NCBI GenBank assembly: GCA_041653935.1
Contig: JBAZEO010000001.1
Span: 868,001-932,000 of the forward strand
Reading direction: 5' to 3'
Source: JAYEHL01 sp041653935
GTDB taxonomy: Bacteria; Chloroflexota; Dehalococcoidia; E44-bin15
DNA: 64,000 nt
Part shown: piece after piece, positions 25,671 to 34,846 of the stretch
Layout: each line of letters opens with the position of its first letter
Numbering within the stretch: position 1 is the first letter of the stretch
Notes under the pieces: model-generated
Told to the model about the DNA's origin: nothing
Databases searched by the model: none
The model's input: only the letters and a program-made list of their open reading frames with translations
Made by a program: the position numbers and the translations under genes

Positions 25671-27326
25671 TTGGGTAAGACAAAAAGCGAATTTATGCTC
25701 GCAATAACCCAGCTCGCTGCAGAAAAAAATCTGCCCAAGGAAGTAGTGCTGGAGGCAATCGAAAATGCCTTGGCCTCTGCCTTCCGTAAGAACAATTTCA
25801 TCCCTACTCAGAACGTATCTGCAAAGATCAACCAGGAAACAGGCCAGGTAGCCGTCTTCGCCGGGAAGATAGTGGTAGAGCAGGTAACAGACCCTATCCG
25901 CGAGATATCGTTGGAAGACGCAAAGAAGATAAACAAGTACGCCCAGTTGGAAGAGGAAATAATGGTAGAGGCTACCCCTCAAAACGCCGGGCGTATCGCA
26001 GCACAAACCGCAAAGCAGGTAGTACTGCAGCGCTTGCGTGAGGCGGAGCGGGAGATAGTCTTTGAAGAATTCTCCGACCGTGAGAACGAAATCGTCACCG
26101 GCGTCATCCAGCGCATCGAACCCAAACAGATCACTCTCGACCTCGGCAGAACAGAGGCTATACTTCCCTCTACAGAACAGGTGCGTACAGAGCATTACCG
26201 CACTGGCCAGAGGGTGAAAGTTTACATCTTGGGTGTACATCGCACCGCCAAAGGTCCGCAGGTAGTAGTGTCGCGCACGCATCGCAACCTGCTGCGCCGG
26301 CTTCTTGAGCTCGAAGTGCCGGAGATGCACCAAGGCGCCATTGAGCTTAAAGCTATTGCCCGGGAAGCGGGGCAGCGCAGCAAGATAGCAGTATCCGCCC
26401 GTCAGGAGGGCATAGACCCGATCGGCTCGTGCGTAGGCCTGCGCGGTATTCGCATCCAGAATATAGTTAATGAGCTGAACGGCGAAAAGATAGACGTTGT
26501 ACAATGGGATGCCGATACATCAATATTCATCGCCAATGCCCTGAGCCCGGCCCAAGTTGAGAGTGTTGCCATCAACAATGAGAATAAAGTAGCTGTAGTT
26601 ATAGTGCCGGACAGGCAATTATCGCTGGCCATCGGCAGGGAGGGGCAGAACGCAAGGCTCGCAGCCAAGCTTACCGGTTGGCGTATAGATATTAAGAGCA
26701 CATCCATAGCCGAGGCGGAAAAAACTGCTATCGAGAGAGAAGAACAAGAAACTACAACGAAAAAGGTCATAGAAGAGACGCCTGTCACCGAGACAGTAAA
26801 GGAATCACCGGCTAAACGTAAGGGTCGCGCGAAGAAAGCGGAAGAACCTAAGGCTATCGATAAAGCGGAGAAGCCTGAGACCATTCCTATAGCTAAGAAA
26901 GAGGAGAAGGCAGAGCCGGAGCCGCTCACACCAGAAGAACCGGAGATCGAATATGAGGAGGAGCCTGAGGAAAAAGCTCCCGTCTCCAGTGTTGGATCTC
27001 AGAAACCCGTTATACGTTTCGCAGAAGATATCCTCCCCCGCCACAGCGGGAAGATTGAAAAAAAGGGCAAAAAGGGCCAGAGAATTCAAATAAAAGAGGA
27101 TGTGGTGAAAGTGGCGCCTAAGCCGAAGCCTCGCCGTGCAGCGGATATACCGATAGATGATGATGACTTCCATCTTGATTTGCATGCTAAATCTGAGGAA
27201 GAACAAAAAGAAGCAGAGGCTGCTGATAATAATGCCGTAACTCTGGAAGATGATATCTTTGTGGAAAGTGCCAGCAAGACACAGAAAAAAGTAAAAAAAC
27301 AGACCAAGGGAAAGGCAAAGGATTAA
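25671..27326 (+). CDS. nusA: Transcription termination/antitermination factor NusA
   Basis: NusA binds RNA polymerase and modulates pausing, termination and antitermination. The N-terminal polymerase-binding domain (about 1-125), an S1 domain (about 135-200) and two KH domains (to about 345, with GSCVGLRGIRIQNIV and AIGREGQNARLA) are intact. Residues 350-551 are a long Lys/Glu/Pro-rich, probably disordered tail, not the acidic repeats of E. coli. The TTG start has a strong GGAGG. The usual upstream gene rimP is absent, so nusA is the first gene of the operon. Confidence 0.95.
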   Translation: MGKTKSEFMLAITQLAAEKNLPKEVVLEAIENALASAFRKNNFIPTQNVSAKINQETGQVAVFAGKIVVEQVTDPIREISLEDAKKINKYAQLEEEIMVEATPQNAGRIAAQTAKQVVLQRLREAEREIVFEEFSDRENEIVTGVIQRIEPKQITLDLGRTEAILPSTEQVRTEHYRTGQRVKVYILGVHRTAKGPQVVVSRTHRNLLRRLLELEVPEMHQGAIELKAIAREAGQRSKIAVSARQEGIDPIGSCVGLRGIRIQNIVNELNGEKIDVVQWDADTSIFIANALSPAQVESVAINNENKVAVVIVPDRQLSLAIGREGQNARLAAKLTGWRIDIKSTSIAEAEKTAIEREEQETTTKKVIEETPVTETVKESPAKRKGRAKKAEEPKAIDKAEKPETIPIAKKEEKAEPEPLTPEEPEIEYEEEPEEKAPVSSVGSQKPVIRFAEDILPRHSGKIEKKGKKGQRIQIKEDVVKVAPKPKPRRAADIPIDDDDFHLDLHAKSEEEQKEAEAADNNAVTLEDDIFVESASKTQKKVKKQTKGKAKD

Positions 27327-27372
27327 AAAAGGGGCGTACAACCTTGACGACAGCCCTTAATGAGAAGTAGAG

Positions 27373-27675
27373 TTGTTTCCCATGGATGTCAGTAAAAACG
27401 ATCTGCGCCAAAGACATGTGCCTGAACGCACCTGTATAGGGTGCCGCCAGGTCAAACCTAAGAATGAGCTTATCCGCATAATAGGAAACGAAAACGATGG
27501 CGTCGTAATTGAATCATCCGGGAAACATCAAGGACGCAGTGCTTATCTTTGCAAATCAAAGGCTTGCTGGGAAAGAGGACTTAAAAAGGATCGCTTAGAC
27601 CTGTCTCTACGAATGAATATCAGCAAAGAAGTGAAGGATGAGCTGGCCCGATTCGGAGAGACGCTGTCTAGATAG
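27373..27675 (+). CDS. YlxR family RNA-binding protein
   Basis: This 100-aa protein of the YlxR/DUF448 family is encoded between nusA and infB in many bacteria. PERTCIGCRQVKPKNELIRI near the N-terminus, GRSAYLCKSKACW in the middle and the following basic helix are typical; the cysteines could bind a metal. Homologues have been proposed to bind RNA or affect RNase P or nucleoid function, but no role is settled. Start may be the TTG at 27373 or the ATG at 27382. Confidence 0.88.
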   Translation: MFPMDVSKNDLRQRHVPERTCIGCRQVKPKNELIRIIGNENDGVVIESSGKHQGRSAYLCKSKACWERGLKKDRLDLSLRMNISKEVKDELARFGETLSR

Positions 27676-27684
27676 TGGGGTTGA

Positions 27685-29550
27685 ATGGCTGCAACACATG
27701 GAACAAGAAGGGGCTCCAGTATAAAAAGGGGCTCCAGTAAACAAGTTAAGGCAACTGCACACGCAGAGTCCTCACATCCTAAAAGCAAGGATGAGAAAGC
27801 TGTAATCAAACTGCCTGCTTCCATTACAGTTAAGCAACTATCCGAAATGATCGGGGTCACCTCCATCGATATAATAAAGCAGCTGATGCGCAACGGCATC
27901 ATGGCCAATATCAATCAGGTCATCGACTTCGAGATGGCATCAACCCTGGTAACAAGCTTCGGCTACGAGGTAACGGCCGAGAAACGTACGACATCATCGG
28001 CATCTAACAAGCGAAAACGGTCGCGCCGCTTCCTAGAAGAAGACTCGAACCTGATGAAACCCCGCCCGCCAGTAGTGACCATCATGGGACACGTCGATCA
28101 CGGCAAGACCAAACTACTTGACGCGATACGAAAGGCAAACGTAGCCGCTACTGAAGCCGGCGAGATTACACAGCACATCGGCGCTTATCAGGTTGAAGTG
28201 CACGGCCAGAAAATAACCTTCCTGGACACCCCGGGACATGAAGCATTCACAACAATGCGGGCGCGCGGCGCTCAGGTCACAGACATCGCCATACTGGTTG
28301 TAGCAGCAGACGACGGCGTTATGCCGCAGACCATTGAGGCCATCGCACACGCACGCGCCGCCGATGTGCCGATAATTGTGGCTATTAACAAGATAGACAA
28401 ACCCGAAGCCAACCCGCAGCGTGTAAAACAGCAACTGGCAGACCACGGAGTGGTCATAGAAGAATGGGGCGGCAACGTAGTATGCGTGCCTGTGTCAGCA
28501 AAGAAAAAGGAAGGCATCGACGAGCTTCTTGAAAACATACTGATCGTCGCAGAAATGGAAGAGTTGAAAGCCAATCCCGACCGTCGAGCCGTGGGCGTTG
28601 TTATCGAGTCACAGATGGACAAGACTAAAGGACCAGTGGCAACAGTGCTCATCGAAGCTGGGACATTGAAAGTCGGTGATCCATTTGTTGTAGGCGATAC
28701 CTGGGGCAAAGTGAAGGCTATCTTCAACGATAAAGGCAAACACATGAGAAAGGCAGAGCCTTCAAGCCCGGCCGAGATACTGGGTATGGACACCGTGCCT
28801 CAGGCGGGAGATATTTTTACCGTCACAAACACGGAAAAAGAGGCGCATACCTTGGCTATGAAGCGCCATGAGCAGAAGAGAGGCGAGAGAAGCGCCGCAA
28901 AGCAAATCAGCCTGAGCAACTTATTCTCACAGGTGCGTGAGGGGGAGCTGCAAGAGCTCAATATAATACTTAAAACAGACGTCCAGGGCAGTATAGAGCC
29001 GATCAAAACGTCTCTGGAGCGTTTGAATACGGAAGAGGTGAAAGTAAATATACTTCATGCCGATAGCGGCAGTATCACCGAAGGGGATGTTCTGCTGGCA
29101 CTTGCTTCCAAAGGAATCATCATCGGATTCAATGCGCGCCCGGAGGTAGGAGCAACTAAGCTCGCCGATAGAGAAGGTATAGACATGCGTTCATACGATA
29201 TCATCTACAATATCGTAGATGATGTAGAGAAGGCTATGAAAGGACTGCTGAAGCCCACTTACGTCGATGTGGTAGAAGGACATGCTGAAGTACGGGCCGT
29301 ATTTAGCACAAAAGCGGGGACCGTGGCTGGAACATACATCACCGAAGGCAAGATCACACGTGGTTCGATGGCCAGAGTACTGCGCAAAGGCACAAGTATC
29401 TATAACTCCAGCATCAGCAGTCTGAAACGATTCAAGGACGACGTTAAAGAAGTCACTGGCGGATTCGAATGCGGTATAGGTGTCGAAGGATTTACAGCCT
29501 TTGAGGAAGGCGATGTTATTGAGTCCTATGTTGTAAAGGAAGCCAGGTAA
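27685..29550 (+). CDS. infB: Translation initiation factor IF-2
   Basis: This GTPase brings initiator tRNA to the 30S subunit. The 621-aa protein is a short form: a basic, low-complexity segment (1-50), the IF2N-type subdomain (about 50-95), then the G domain with GHVDHGKTKLLD, DTPGHEAF, NKID and SAKKKEG, followed by beta-barrel and C-terminal tRNA-binding domains. The long N-terminal domains of E. coli IF2 are missing. Its TAA stop shares a base with the rbfA ATG. Confidence 0.97.
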   Translation: MAATHGTRRGSSIKRGSSKQVKATAHAESSHPKSKDEKAVIKLPASITVKQLSEMIGVTSIDIIKQLMRNGIMANINQVIDFEMASTLVTSFGYEVTAEKRTTSSASNKRKRSRRFLEEDSNLMKPRPPVVTIMGHVDHGKTKLLDAIRKANVAATEAGEITQHIGAYQVEVHGQKITFLDTPGHEAFTTMRARGAQVTDIAILVVAADDGVMPQTIEAIAHARAADVPIIVAINKIDKPEANPQRVKQQLADHGVVIEEWGGNVVCVPVSAKKKEGIDELLENILIVAEMEELKANPDRRAVGVVIESQMDKTKGPVATVLIEAGTLKVGDPFVVGDTWGKVKAIFNDKGKHMRKAEPSSPAEILGMDTVPQAGDIFTVTNTEKEAHTLAMKRHEQKRGERSAAKQISLSNLFSQVREGELQELNIILKTDVQGSIEPIKTSLERLNTEEVKVNILHADSGSITEGDVLLALASKGIIIGFNARPEVGATKLADREGIDMRSYDIIYNIVDDVEKAMKGLLKPTYVDVVEGHAEVRAVFSTKAGTVAGTYITEGKITRGSMARVLRKGTSIYNSSISSLKRFKDDVKEVTGGFECGIGVEGFTAFEEGDVIESYVVKEAR

Positions 29551-29912
29551 TGAGCAGACGCACCGAACGCCTGAACACCCTTATACGGGAAGAATTAAGC
29601 GACCTTATACGACGTCAGTCTAAAGACCCGCGATTAAGCTGCTTTCTATCGATAACACATGTAGAAACAACACCAGACCTGGAATTTGCAAAGATCTATA
29701 TAAGCATCATGGGCAGCGATGAAGAGAAAAAGAAGGCTATGGAGGGACTAGCTTCAGCATCCGGATTTTTCTATCACGAGCTGAGGGGACGACTGTCGTT
29801 AAGACATACACCACAGTTAATCTTCTATAAAGATGAATCTATAGAGCAGGGCGCTCGCATACTCAACTTATTAGGAAATGTCAGCAAAGAAGAACACAGC
29901 GGCAACGATTAA
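29550..29912 (+). CDS. rbfA: Ribosome-binding factor A
   Basis: This is a 120-aa KH-fold factor for 30S maturation and 16S 5' end processing. RRTERLNTLIREELSDLI at the N-terminus and the RLSLRHTPQLIFYKDES motif match the family. It overlaps infB by one base (TAATG) and truB by 35 bases, so all three are translationally coupled. Confidence 0.94.
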   Translation: MSRRTERLNTLIREELSDLIRRQSKDPRLSCFLSITHVETTPDLEFAKIYISIMGSDEEKKKAMEGLASASGFFYHELRGRLSLRHTPQLIFYKDESIEQGARILNLLGNVSKEEHSGND

Positions 29913-30792
29913 CGGTATCCTCAACATCAATAAGCCCACGGCCAGAACCTCGCAGGATATTGTCTCTTTTGTTAAGCATCTCAGCAAGCAAAGCCATGTC
30001 GGCCATGCCGGCACATTAGACCCTATAGCTACCGGTGTCCTGCCGATATGCCTGGGGCAAGCAACGAGGATGAGCTCCTTCATTATGGAAAACCATAAGA
30101 CCTATATCGCCGAGATAACACTAGGTATATCTACCAATACTTACGACCGCGAGGGGGCAATAGTTCAACAAAAAGACCCTTCGTATGTCACGAAAGCACA
30201 GATTGATGAGTTGATCCCCACATTCACAGGTAAGATACTACAGAAGCCGCCTTCGTTCAGCGCACTGAAACTCCAGGGTAAACGCCTGTATGAACTTGCC
30301 CGAGCAGGAATCGAAGTTGAGACGGATGCAAGAGAAGTAACAGTATATCGTCTGGAACTTCTCGAGTTGAACACTCCTTATTTAATCATCGAGGTTGAGT
30401 GCAGCAAGGGGACATACATCCGCTCCATCGCCCACGATATGGGCAAATCCCTGGGTTGTGGAGCCCATATCTCCGCATTAATACGCACAAAGTACGGGCC
30501 TTTTAACCTCGAGGATAGCATCAGCCTGCCGCAACTTGAGAATGCCTTCAAACACGAATACTGGCAGGAACTATTGTATCCGATGGACATCGTAATAAAT
30601 GACTGGATTGCAGTGATTGTGACACCGGAACAAGAACGCGCCATTATGAACGGTCGTACCTTACCATATTCCGCAGATAACACAGAAACCCGTTGTCGTG
30701 CCTATTCAAGAGACGGACGCTTCCTGGCAATACTACGATCCCTGCCGGATAAGGGACTTTGGCAGCCAGAGAAAGTATTCCATAACGAATAA
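29878..30792 (+). CDS. truB: tRNA pseudouridine synthase B
   Basis: This enzyme makes pseudouridine-55 in the T-loop of tRNAs. The 304-aa protein contains GILNINKPTARTS near the N-terminus, the catalytic block GHAGTLDPIATGVLPICLG with its Asp, KPPSFSALKLQGKRLYELAR, and a C-terminal extension after about residue 230. The ATG at 29878 lies within rbfA, and the frame continues to the usual length. It ends the nusA operon. Confidence 0.96.
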   Translation: MSAKKNTAATINGILNINKPTARTSQDIVSFVKHLSKQSHVGHAGTLDPIATGVLPICLGQATRMSSFIMENHKTYIAEITLGISTNTYDREGAIVQQKDPSYVTKAQIDELIPTFTGKILQKPPSFSALKLQGKRLYELARAGIEVETDAREVTVYRLELLELNTPYLIIEVECSKGTYIRSIAHDMGKSLGCGAHISALIRTKYGPFNLEDSISLPQLENAFKHEYWQELLYPMDIVINDWIAVIVTPEQERAIMNGRTLPYSADNTETRCRAYSRDGRFLAILRSLPDKGLWQPEKVFHNE

Positions 30793-30875
30793 AATGCTCG
30801 CTGTCATCACTGCAATACTTGACACATATTTAGATTGGCGTTATAGTGCAACAGGATTAAAAGGGGGTGAACCGA

Positions 30876-31016
30876 ATGCAGGCATACTGTTTCAAGTGCA
30901 GGAAGAAGATCGAAGTAAAGAACGCACAGAAGGTTACACTGAAGAACGGAAGGCCAGCGACTAAGGGCCTCTGCCCGAAATGCGGCACTAAAGTTTTTCG
31001 CATCGGGAAGGCTTAG
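30876..31016 (+). CDS. Small zinc-ribbon protein (DUF5679-like)
   Basis: This 46-codon gene encodes MQAYCFKCRKK at its start and GLCPKCGTKVFRIG near its end. The two CxxC knuckles (Cys 5/8 and 33/36) should bind one zinc. An AAGGGGGTGA ribosome site lies 5-6 bases upstream of the ATG at 30876. The family is small and uncharacterised; the ribbon plus basic surface suggests an RNA or ribosome partner, which is only a guess. Confidence 0.75.
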   Translation: MQAYCFKCRKKIEVKNAQKVTLKNGRPATKGLCPKCGTKVFRIGKA

Positions 31017-31048
31017 TTATCGTACTCAAACATCCGGGGAAGCTTCTC

Positions 31049-31720
31049 TCAAGGTAGATTTTTCTTCAAAAGGGCCTCTACAAAGGATTGAGCGTTAGCA
31101 ACCATAATCTCATCGCATTGAGTTTCAGTGAGGCCGGCCCCCATGATTATCCGTTGAGCGAAAGATAATGTCAGAATGTCACTTGGATCATGGGCGTCCG
31201 AATTAAGAAGAAGTTTTGCTCCAGTCTCCTGTGCTAATCGTGCGACGTGACCGTTTGTAAGAGAATGCCCCTTCCTGGCACTAATCTCAAGAAAAATCCC
31301 GTTTGAAGCAGCCAGTTGCGCCTCCTCTTTCGTGATAAGGCCCGGATGTGCTAAAATATCGACGTATGGACATAAGAGCGCTGCTTTGTTAGTACCCTTC
31401 TCAACTGGTTCAACGATGGTCTCACCGTGGACAATAACCAGCCAAGCACCAAGTTCTTTAGCCCGCTTGGCAACTTCGTGGATTGCAGCAGGAGGTACAT
31501 ATGTAAGCTCAACACCGGGGATTGCGTTGATAGGCCACTTAGACCTGGCGAGGGCACAATCCGAGGCAACCTCCCGGATGACGCGGTCGAGATAGCCAAG
31601 GCCGGCATGATCGGTAATTGCGATGCTTTTATAAGAATTGGAGAGAGAACGATATATTAGTTCCATAGGGGAAAGGGAACCGTCGCTAAGAATAGAGTGT
31701 GTATGAAAGTCAGATAGCAT
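31049..31720 (-). CDS. PHP-domain phosphoesterase (histidinol-phosphatase-like)
   Basis: This 223-aa protein has the PHP metal-binding motifs: DFHTHSILSDG at the N-terminus, ITDHAG near residue 37, PGVELTY near 68, IVHGE near 96, DILAHPGLI near 121 and LNSDAHDPSD near 172. PHP enzymes hydrolyse phosphomonoesters or act in DNA metabolism; the substrate is unknown. The ATG at 31720 is chosen for its GGAGG site; the frame continues upstream but without such a site. It is divergent from ino1 across 45 bases. Confidence 0.82.
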   Translation of the reverse strand: MLSDFHTHSILSDGSLSPMELIYRSLSNSYKSIAITDHAGLGYLDRVIREVASDCALARSKWPINAIPGVELTYVPPAAIHEVAKRAKELGAWLVIVHGETIVEPVEKGTNKAALLCPYVDILAHPGLITKEEAQLAASNGIFLEISARKGHSLTNGHVARLAQETGAKLLLNSDAHDPSDILTLSFAQRIIMGAGLTETQCDEIMVANAQSFVEALLKKNLP

Positions 31721-31765
31721 TATTAACCTCCACGCTAAAATGCTATTATAGGATAGGAGAAAGAT

Positions 31766-32842
31766 TTGAGCAAGATAAATGTAGCGATAATCGGTGTCGG
31801 AAATTGTGCCTCCTCCCTTGTACAAGGAGTCCATTACTATAAAGATGCCAAAGAGGGAGATAAAATACCCGGGCTGATGCATATAAACCTGGGAGGCTAC
31901 CATATAAGTGACATCGAATTTGTAGCCGCTATCGATATCGATAAAAACAAAGTGGGTAAAGACCTGGCCACAGCAATATATACGACACCAAATAACACTT
32001 TTAAATTTTGCCAGGTGCCCAAGACCGGAGTTAAAGTAGTCCGCGGCATGACACATGATGGTCTTGGGAAATACTTATCCCAAGTAATTACAAAGGCGCC
32101 CGGACCAACCGCAAACATTGTTGAAATATTACAGTCTACAAAAACGGATGTTGTTTTAAACTACCTTCCTGTCGGCAGTGAAGAGGCCACCAAGTGGTAT
32201 ATCGAACAGGTTTTAACGGCAGGCTGTGGTTTTGTCAACTGCATACCCGTATTCATCGCCAGTCAGAAATATTGGCAGGAACGTTTCAAAGAACGCGGCC
32301 TCCCCGTGATAGGAGATGATATAAAAAGCCAGGTTGGCGCGACCATAGTCCATCGCATTCTTACTAACCTTTTTAAAGACCGAGGGGTAAAATTGGAAAG
32401 AACCTACCAGTTAAACTTCGGAGGCAACACCGATTTTCTTAACATGCTGGAACGCGAACGCCTGGAATCCAAGAAAATATCCAAAACAAATTCAGTAACA
32501 TCACAGTTGGATTACAAGCTAGCGGAGAAAGACATACATGTAGGCCCGAGCGATTATGTCCCCTGGCTTGAGGACAGAAAATTCTGTCACATCAGAATGG
32601 AAGGGAGAACTTTCGGCGATGTACCTCTCCTTGTAGAAGCCAAACTGGAAGTATGGGATAGCCCCAACTCCGCTGGGGTGGTAATCGATGCCCTCAGATG
32701 TTGCAAGCTGGCAATGGACCGCGGCATCTCTGGGCCTATAACCGCACCATCATCATATTTCATGAAATCACCACCTATACAATATACGGACTCCGAAGCT
32801 AAAAGGCTAACCGAAGAGTATATCTCAGGGAACAGCAAATAA
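31766..32842 (+). CDS. ino1: Inositol-3-phosphate synthase
   Basis: This NAD-dependent enzyme cyclises glucose 6-phosphate to 1L-myo-inositol 1-phosphate. The 358-aa protein is of the prokaryotic (archaeal/actinobacterial) type. It has the Rossmann motif GVGNCASSLVQG, VNCIPVFIAS, GDDIKSQVGATIVHRILTNL and NFGGNTDFLNM, followed by KLEVWDSPNSAGVVIDA. The TTG start has GGAG about nine bases upstream. It heads a cluster with a PHP protein, a glycosyltransferase and a CDP-alcohol phosphotransferase, pointing to inositol phospholipid synthesis. Confidence 0.94.
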   Translation: MSKINVAIIGVGNCASSLVQGVHYYKDAKEGDKIPGLMHINLGGYHISDIEFVAAIDIDKNKVGKDLATAIYTTPNNTFKFCQVPKTGVKVVRGMTHDGLGKYLSQVITKAPGPTANIVEILQSTKTDVVLNYLPVGSEEATKWYIEQVLTAGCGFVNCIPVFIASQKYWQERFKERGLPVIGDDIKSQVGATIVHRILTNLFKDRGVKLERTYQLNFGGNTDFLNMLERERLESKKISKTNSVTSQLDYKLAEKDIHVGPSDYVPWLEDRKFCHIRMEGRTFGDVPLLVEAKLEVWDSPNSAGVVIDALRCCKLAMDRGISGPITAPSSYFMKSPPIQYTDSEAKRLTEEYISGNSK

Positions 32843-32848
32843 TCTATT

Positions 32849-33685
32849 ATGTACAAAAATATTCTAGGCATCTCTACCCTTGAGGGAAATTTAATAGACA
32901 GTAAAAATAAATTACACCCCCCGTTACCAGAGCTGGCAGGTAGAAACGGGTTCGGGGCGGCAGATATTCACGTACACAGCACTGCAAGCGACGGCATGGC
33001 CAGTGTAGCCGAGATTTTGGAATTCGTGGCGGAAAGGGGCGATCTAGATATTATCGCCGTCACGGATCATGGCGAGATATCTGGTGGTTACGAAGCCCGA
33101 GAACTGGCTGCCAAGCACAACTATCCGTTCGAAGTTATAGTCGGCATGGAGCTCAATACACAGGAAGGCCATTTACTGGCGCTATTTCTGGAGAAGCCGG
33201 TAGCCAGTAATCAGCACCTGACAGATACCATCGCCGCCGTCCATGCGCAAGGCGGCCTTTGCATCGCGCCACATCCAATGAGCCCGTTCAGCGAAAGCAT
33301 TAACCATAAAGATATGCAAAGTATTATGCGCACAGGTGATCCGGAGATTTATTTCGACGGCATTGAGACATTCAATGCCACAATTATGGGCATTATTTCC
33401 AACCAGAAAGCAAAAAGGATCAACGAGACGTATAAGCTGGCTGAAACAGGCGGCAGCGATGCCCATTTCCTTATCTCGATAGGCAGTGGACTCACTTTGT
33501 TTCCCGGCCGGACCACAGAAGATTTTCGCAGGAGCATCCTCGAAAGGACTACTATGCCCATGAAAGGGCATACTCCAAGCTACTTCGAGATCGGCCTCAT
33601 GCAGATACTCAAACAGCAAAGTAAAAGCAGGAGTTTCTTCTTACGTGGCATAATCAAAAATGCTGCCAGGTCTCTAGTAAAATGA
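32849..33685 (+). CDS. PHP-domain phosphoesterase in the inositol lipid cluster
   Basis: This 278-aa protein has metal-binding motifs DIHVHSTASDG near residue 35, VTDHGEISGG near 71, VGMELNTQEGH, and IAPHPMSPF; the late motif GGSDAHF is near 207. It starts six bases after ino1 and overlaps the glycosyltransferase by four bases (ATGA). Its place between ino1 and a lipid phosphotransferase suggests that it dephosphorylates an inositol phosphate or phosphatidylinositol phosphate. That is inference; the PHP family as a whole is varied. Confidence 0.8.
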   Translation: MYKNILGISTLEGNLIDSKNKLHPPLPELAGRNGFGAADIHVHSTASDGMASVAEILEFVAERGDLDIIAVTDHGEISGGYEARELAAKHNYPFEVIVGMELNTQEGHLLALFLEKPVASNQHLTDTIAAVHAQGGLCIAPHPMSPFSESINHKDMQSIMRTGDPEIYFDGIETFNATIMGIISNQKAKRINETYKLAETGGSDAHFLISIGSGLTLFPGRTTEDFRRSILERTTMPMKGHTPSYFEIGLMQILKQQSKSRSFFLRGIIKNAARSLVK

Positions 33686-34806
33686 AGATCGCCCTTGTTT
33701 GCCCATATGACTTTGCCCATCCGGGCGGCGTAGCAAATCACATCACTTTCCTCTATAAAGAACTTCTTAAAACAGGTCATGAAGTAAAAATTATCACGCC
33801 ATACTCTGGGGACAGCGACTCACTAGATAATAAAGATATTCTGCCCATAGGCAAGCCTGTTTCCATACCATCAGCCGGTTCTATTGCCAGGGTCACTCTA
33901 TCGCCGATGCTCTCCTCTCCGGTAAAAGCGGTGCTGGAGCGAGAGAAGTTCGATATCATTCATTTACATGATCCACTGTACTCAACGCTGACACTGACCG
34001 TATTACGCCATTCAAAAACCACTAATATCGGCACTTTCCATGCCTTCCAAAAGACCAGAGTCCCATACCATCTCATCAGCCCGCTATTTCAGGGTGCCTT
34101 CAATAAGCTGCACGGCAGAATCGCCGTATCCGAGCCTGCTAAGAGATTCATCAACAGATACTTCCCGGCCGAATATAAAATCATACCCAACGGTATAGAT
34201 TTCAAACGCTTCTCCAACCCACTACCCCCTATCGAAAAACTGTGCGACGGCAAGCAGAATATACTGTTTGTCGGCCGTGCTGAGAAACGAAAAGGACTCA
34301 ACTTCCTTCTGAAAGCCTACCCGTTGATAAAACGGGAGATACCACAATCACGACTCGTTATAGTGGGCCCGGAAACCAGACATAAATACGAACATATAGC
34401 AAAAAAACTGGCGCTTACAGATGTGGTTTTTACAGACTATGTCCCCAACGATGATCTTCCGGCATACTACCAGACAGCTGACGTCTTTTGCTCTCCAGCC
34501 ACAGGCGGAGAGAGCTTCGGTATTATATTGCTGGAGGCTATGGCCGCATCTAAAGCGATAGTTGCTTCATCCATTGACGGATACGCCAGCTTGATAAACA
34601 ATGGCATCGAGGGGCTCATGGTGCCGCCAAAAGACATCACTGCATTAGCAAACACGATTGTTACACTACTCAAAGACGAACCGAGACGCCGTGAGATGGG
34701 CATGCATGGCCGCCAGAAAGCCGAGCAGTACAGTTGGTCAAATATTACCAAAACGATTAACGAATATTACATTTGTATTCATGATGAGTTAAAATGTAGG
34801 AGATAA
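33682..34806 (+). CDS. GT4-family glycosyltransferase, PimA-like
   Basis: This 374-aa retaining glycosyltransferase has GT-B architecture. The N-terminal domain carries PGGVANHITFLYKEL and HLHDPLYSTL; the C-terminal domain carries LFVGRAEKRKGL (nucleotide-sugar phosphate contacts) and ESFGIILLEAMA, the EX7E motif. Its neighbours make inositol phosphate and CDP-alcohol-derived phospholipids. A PimA-like role, mannosylating phosphatidylinositol, is therefore the leading guess. The specific sugar cannot be read from sequence. Confidence 0.85.
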   Translation: MKIALVCPYDFAHPGGVANHITFLYKELLKTGHEVKIITPYSGDSDSLDNKDILPIGKPVSIPSAGSIARVTLSPMLSSPVKAVLEREKFDIIHLHDPLYSTLTLTVLRHSKTTNIGTFHAFQKTRVPYHLISPLFQGAFNKLHGRIAVSEPAKRFINRYFPAEYKIIPNGIDFKRFSNPLPPIEKLCDGKQNILFVGRAEKRKGLNFLLKAYPLIKREIPQSRLVIVGPETRHKYEHIAKKLALTDVVFTDYVPNDDLPAYYQTADVFCSPATGGESFGIILLEAMAASKAIVASSIDGYASLINNGIEGLMVPPKDITALANTIVTLLKDEPRRREMGMHGRQKAEQYSWSNITKTINEYYICIHDELKCRR

Positions 34807-34846
34807 TTTGCATCCTTAATTTGAGATGCTAGATAGCGATTGAAAT

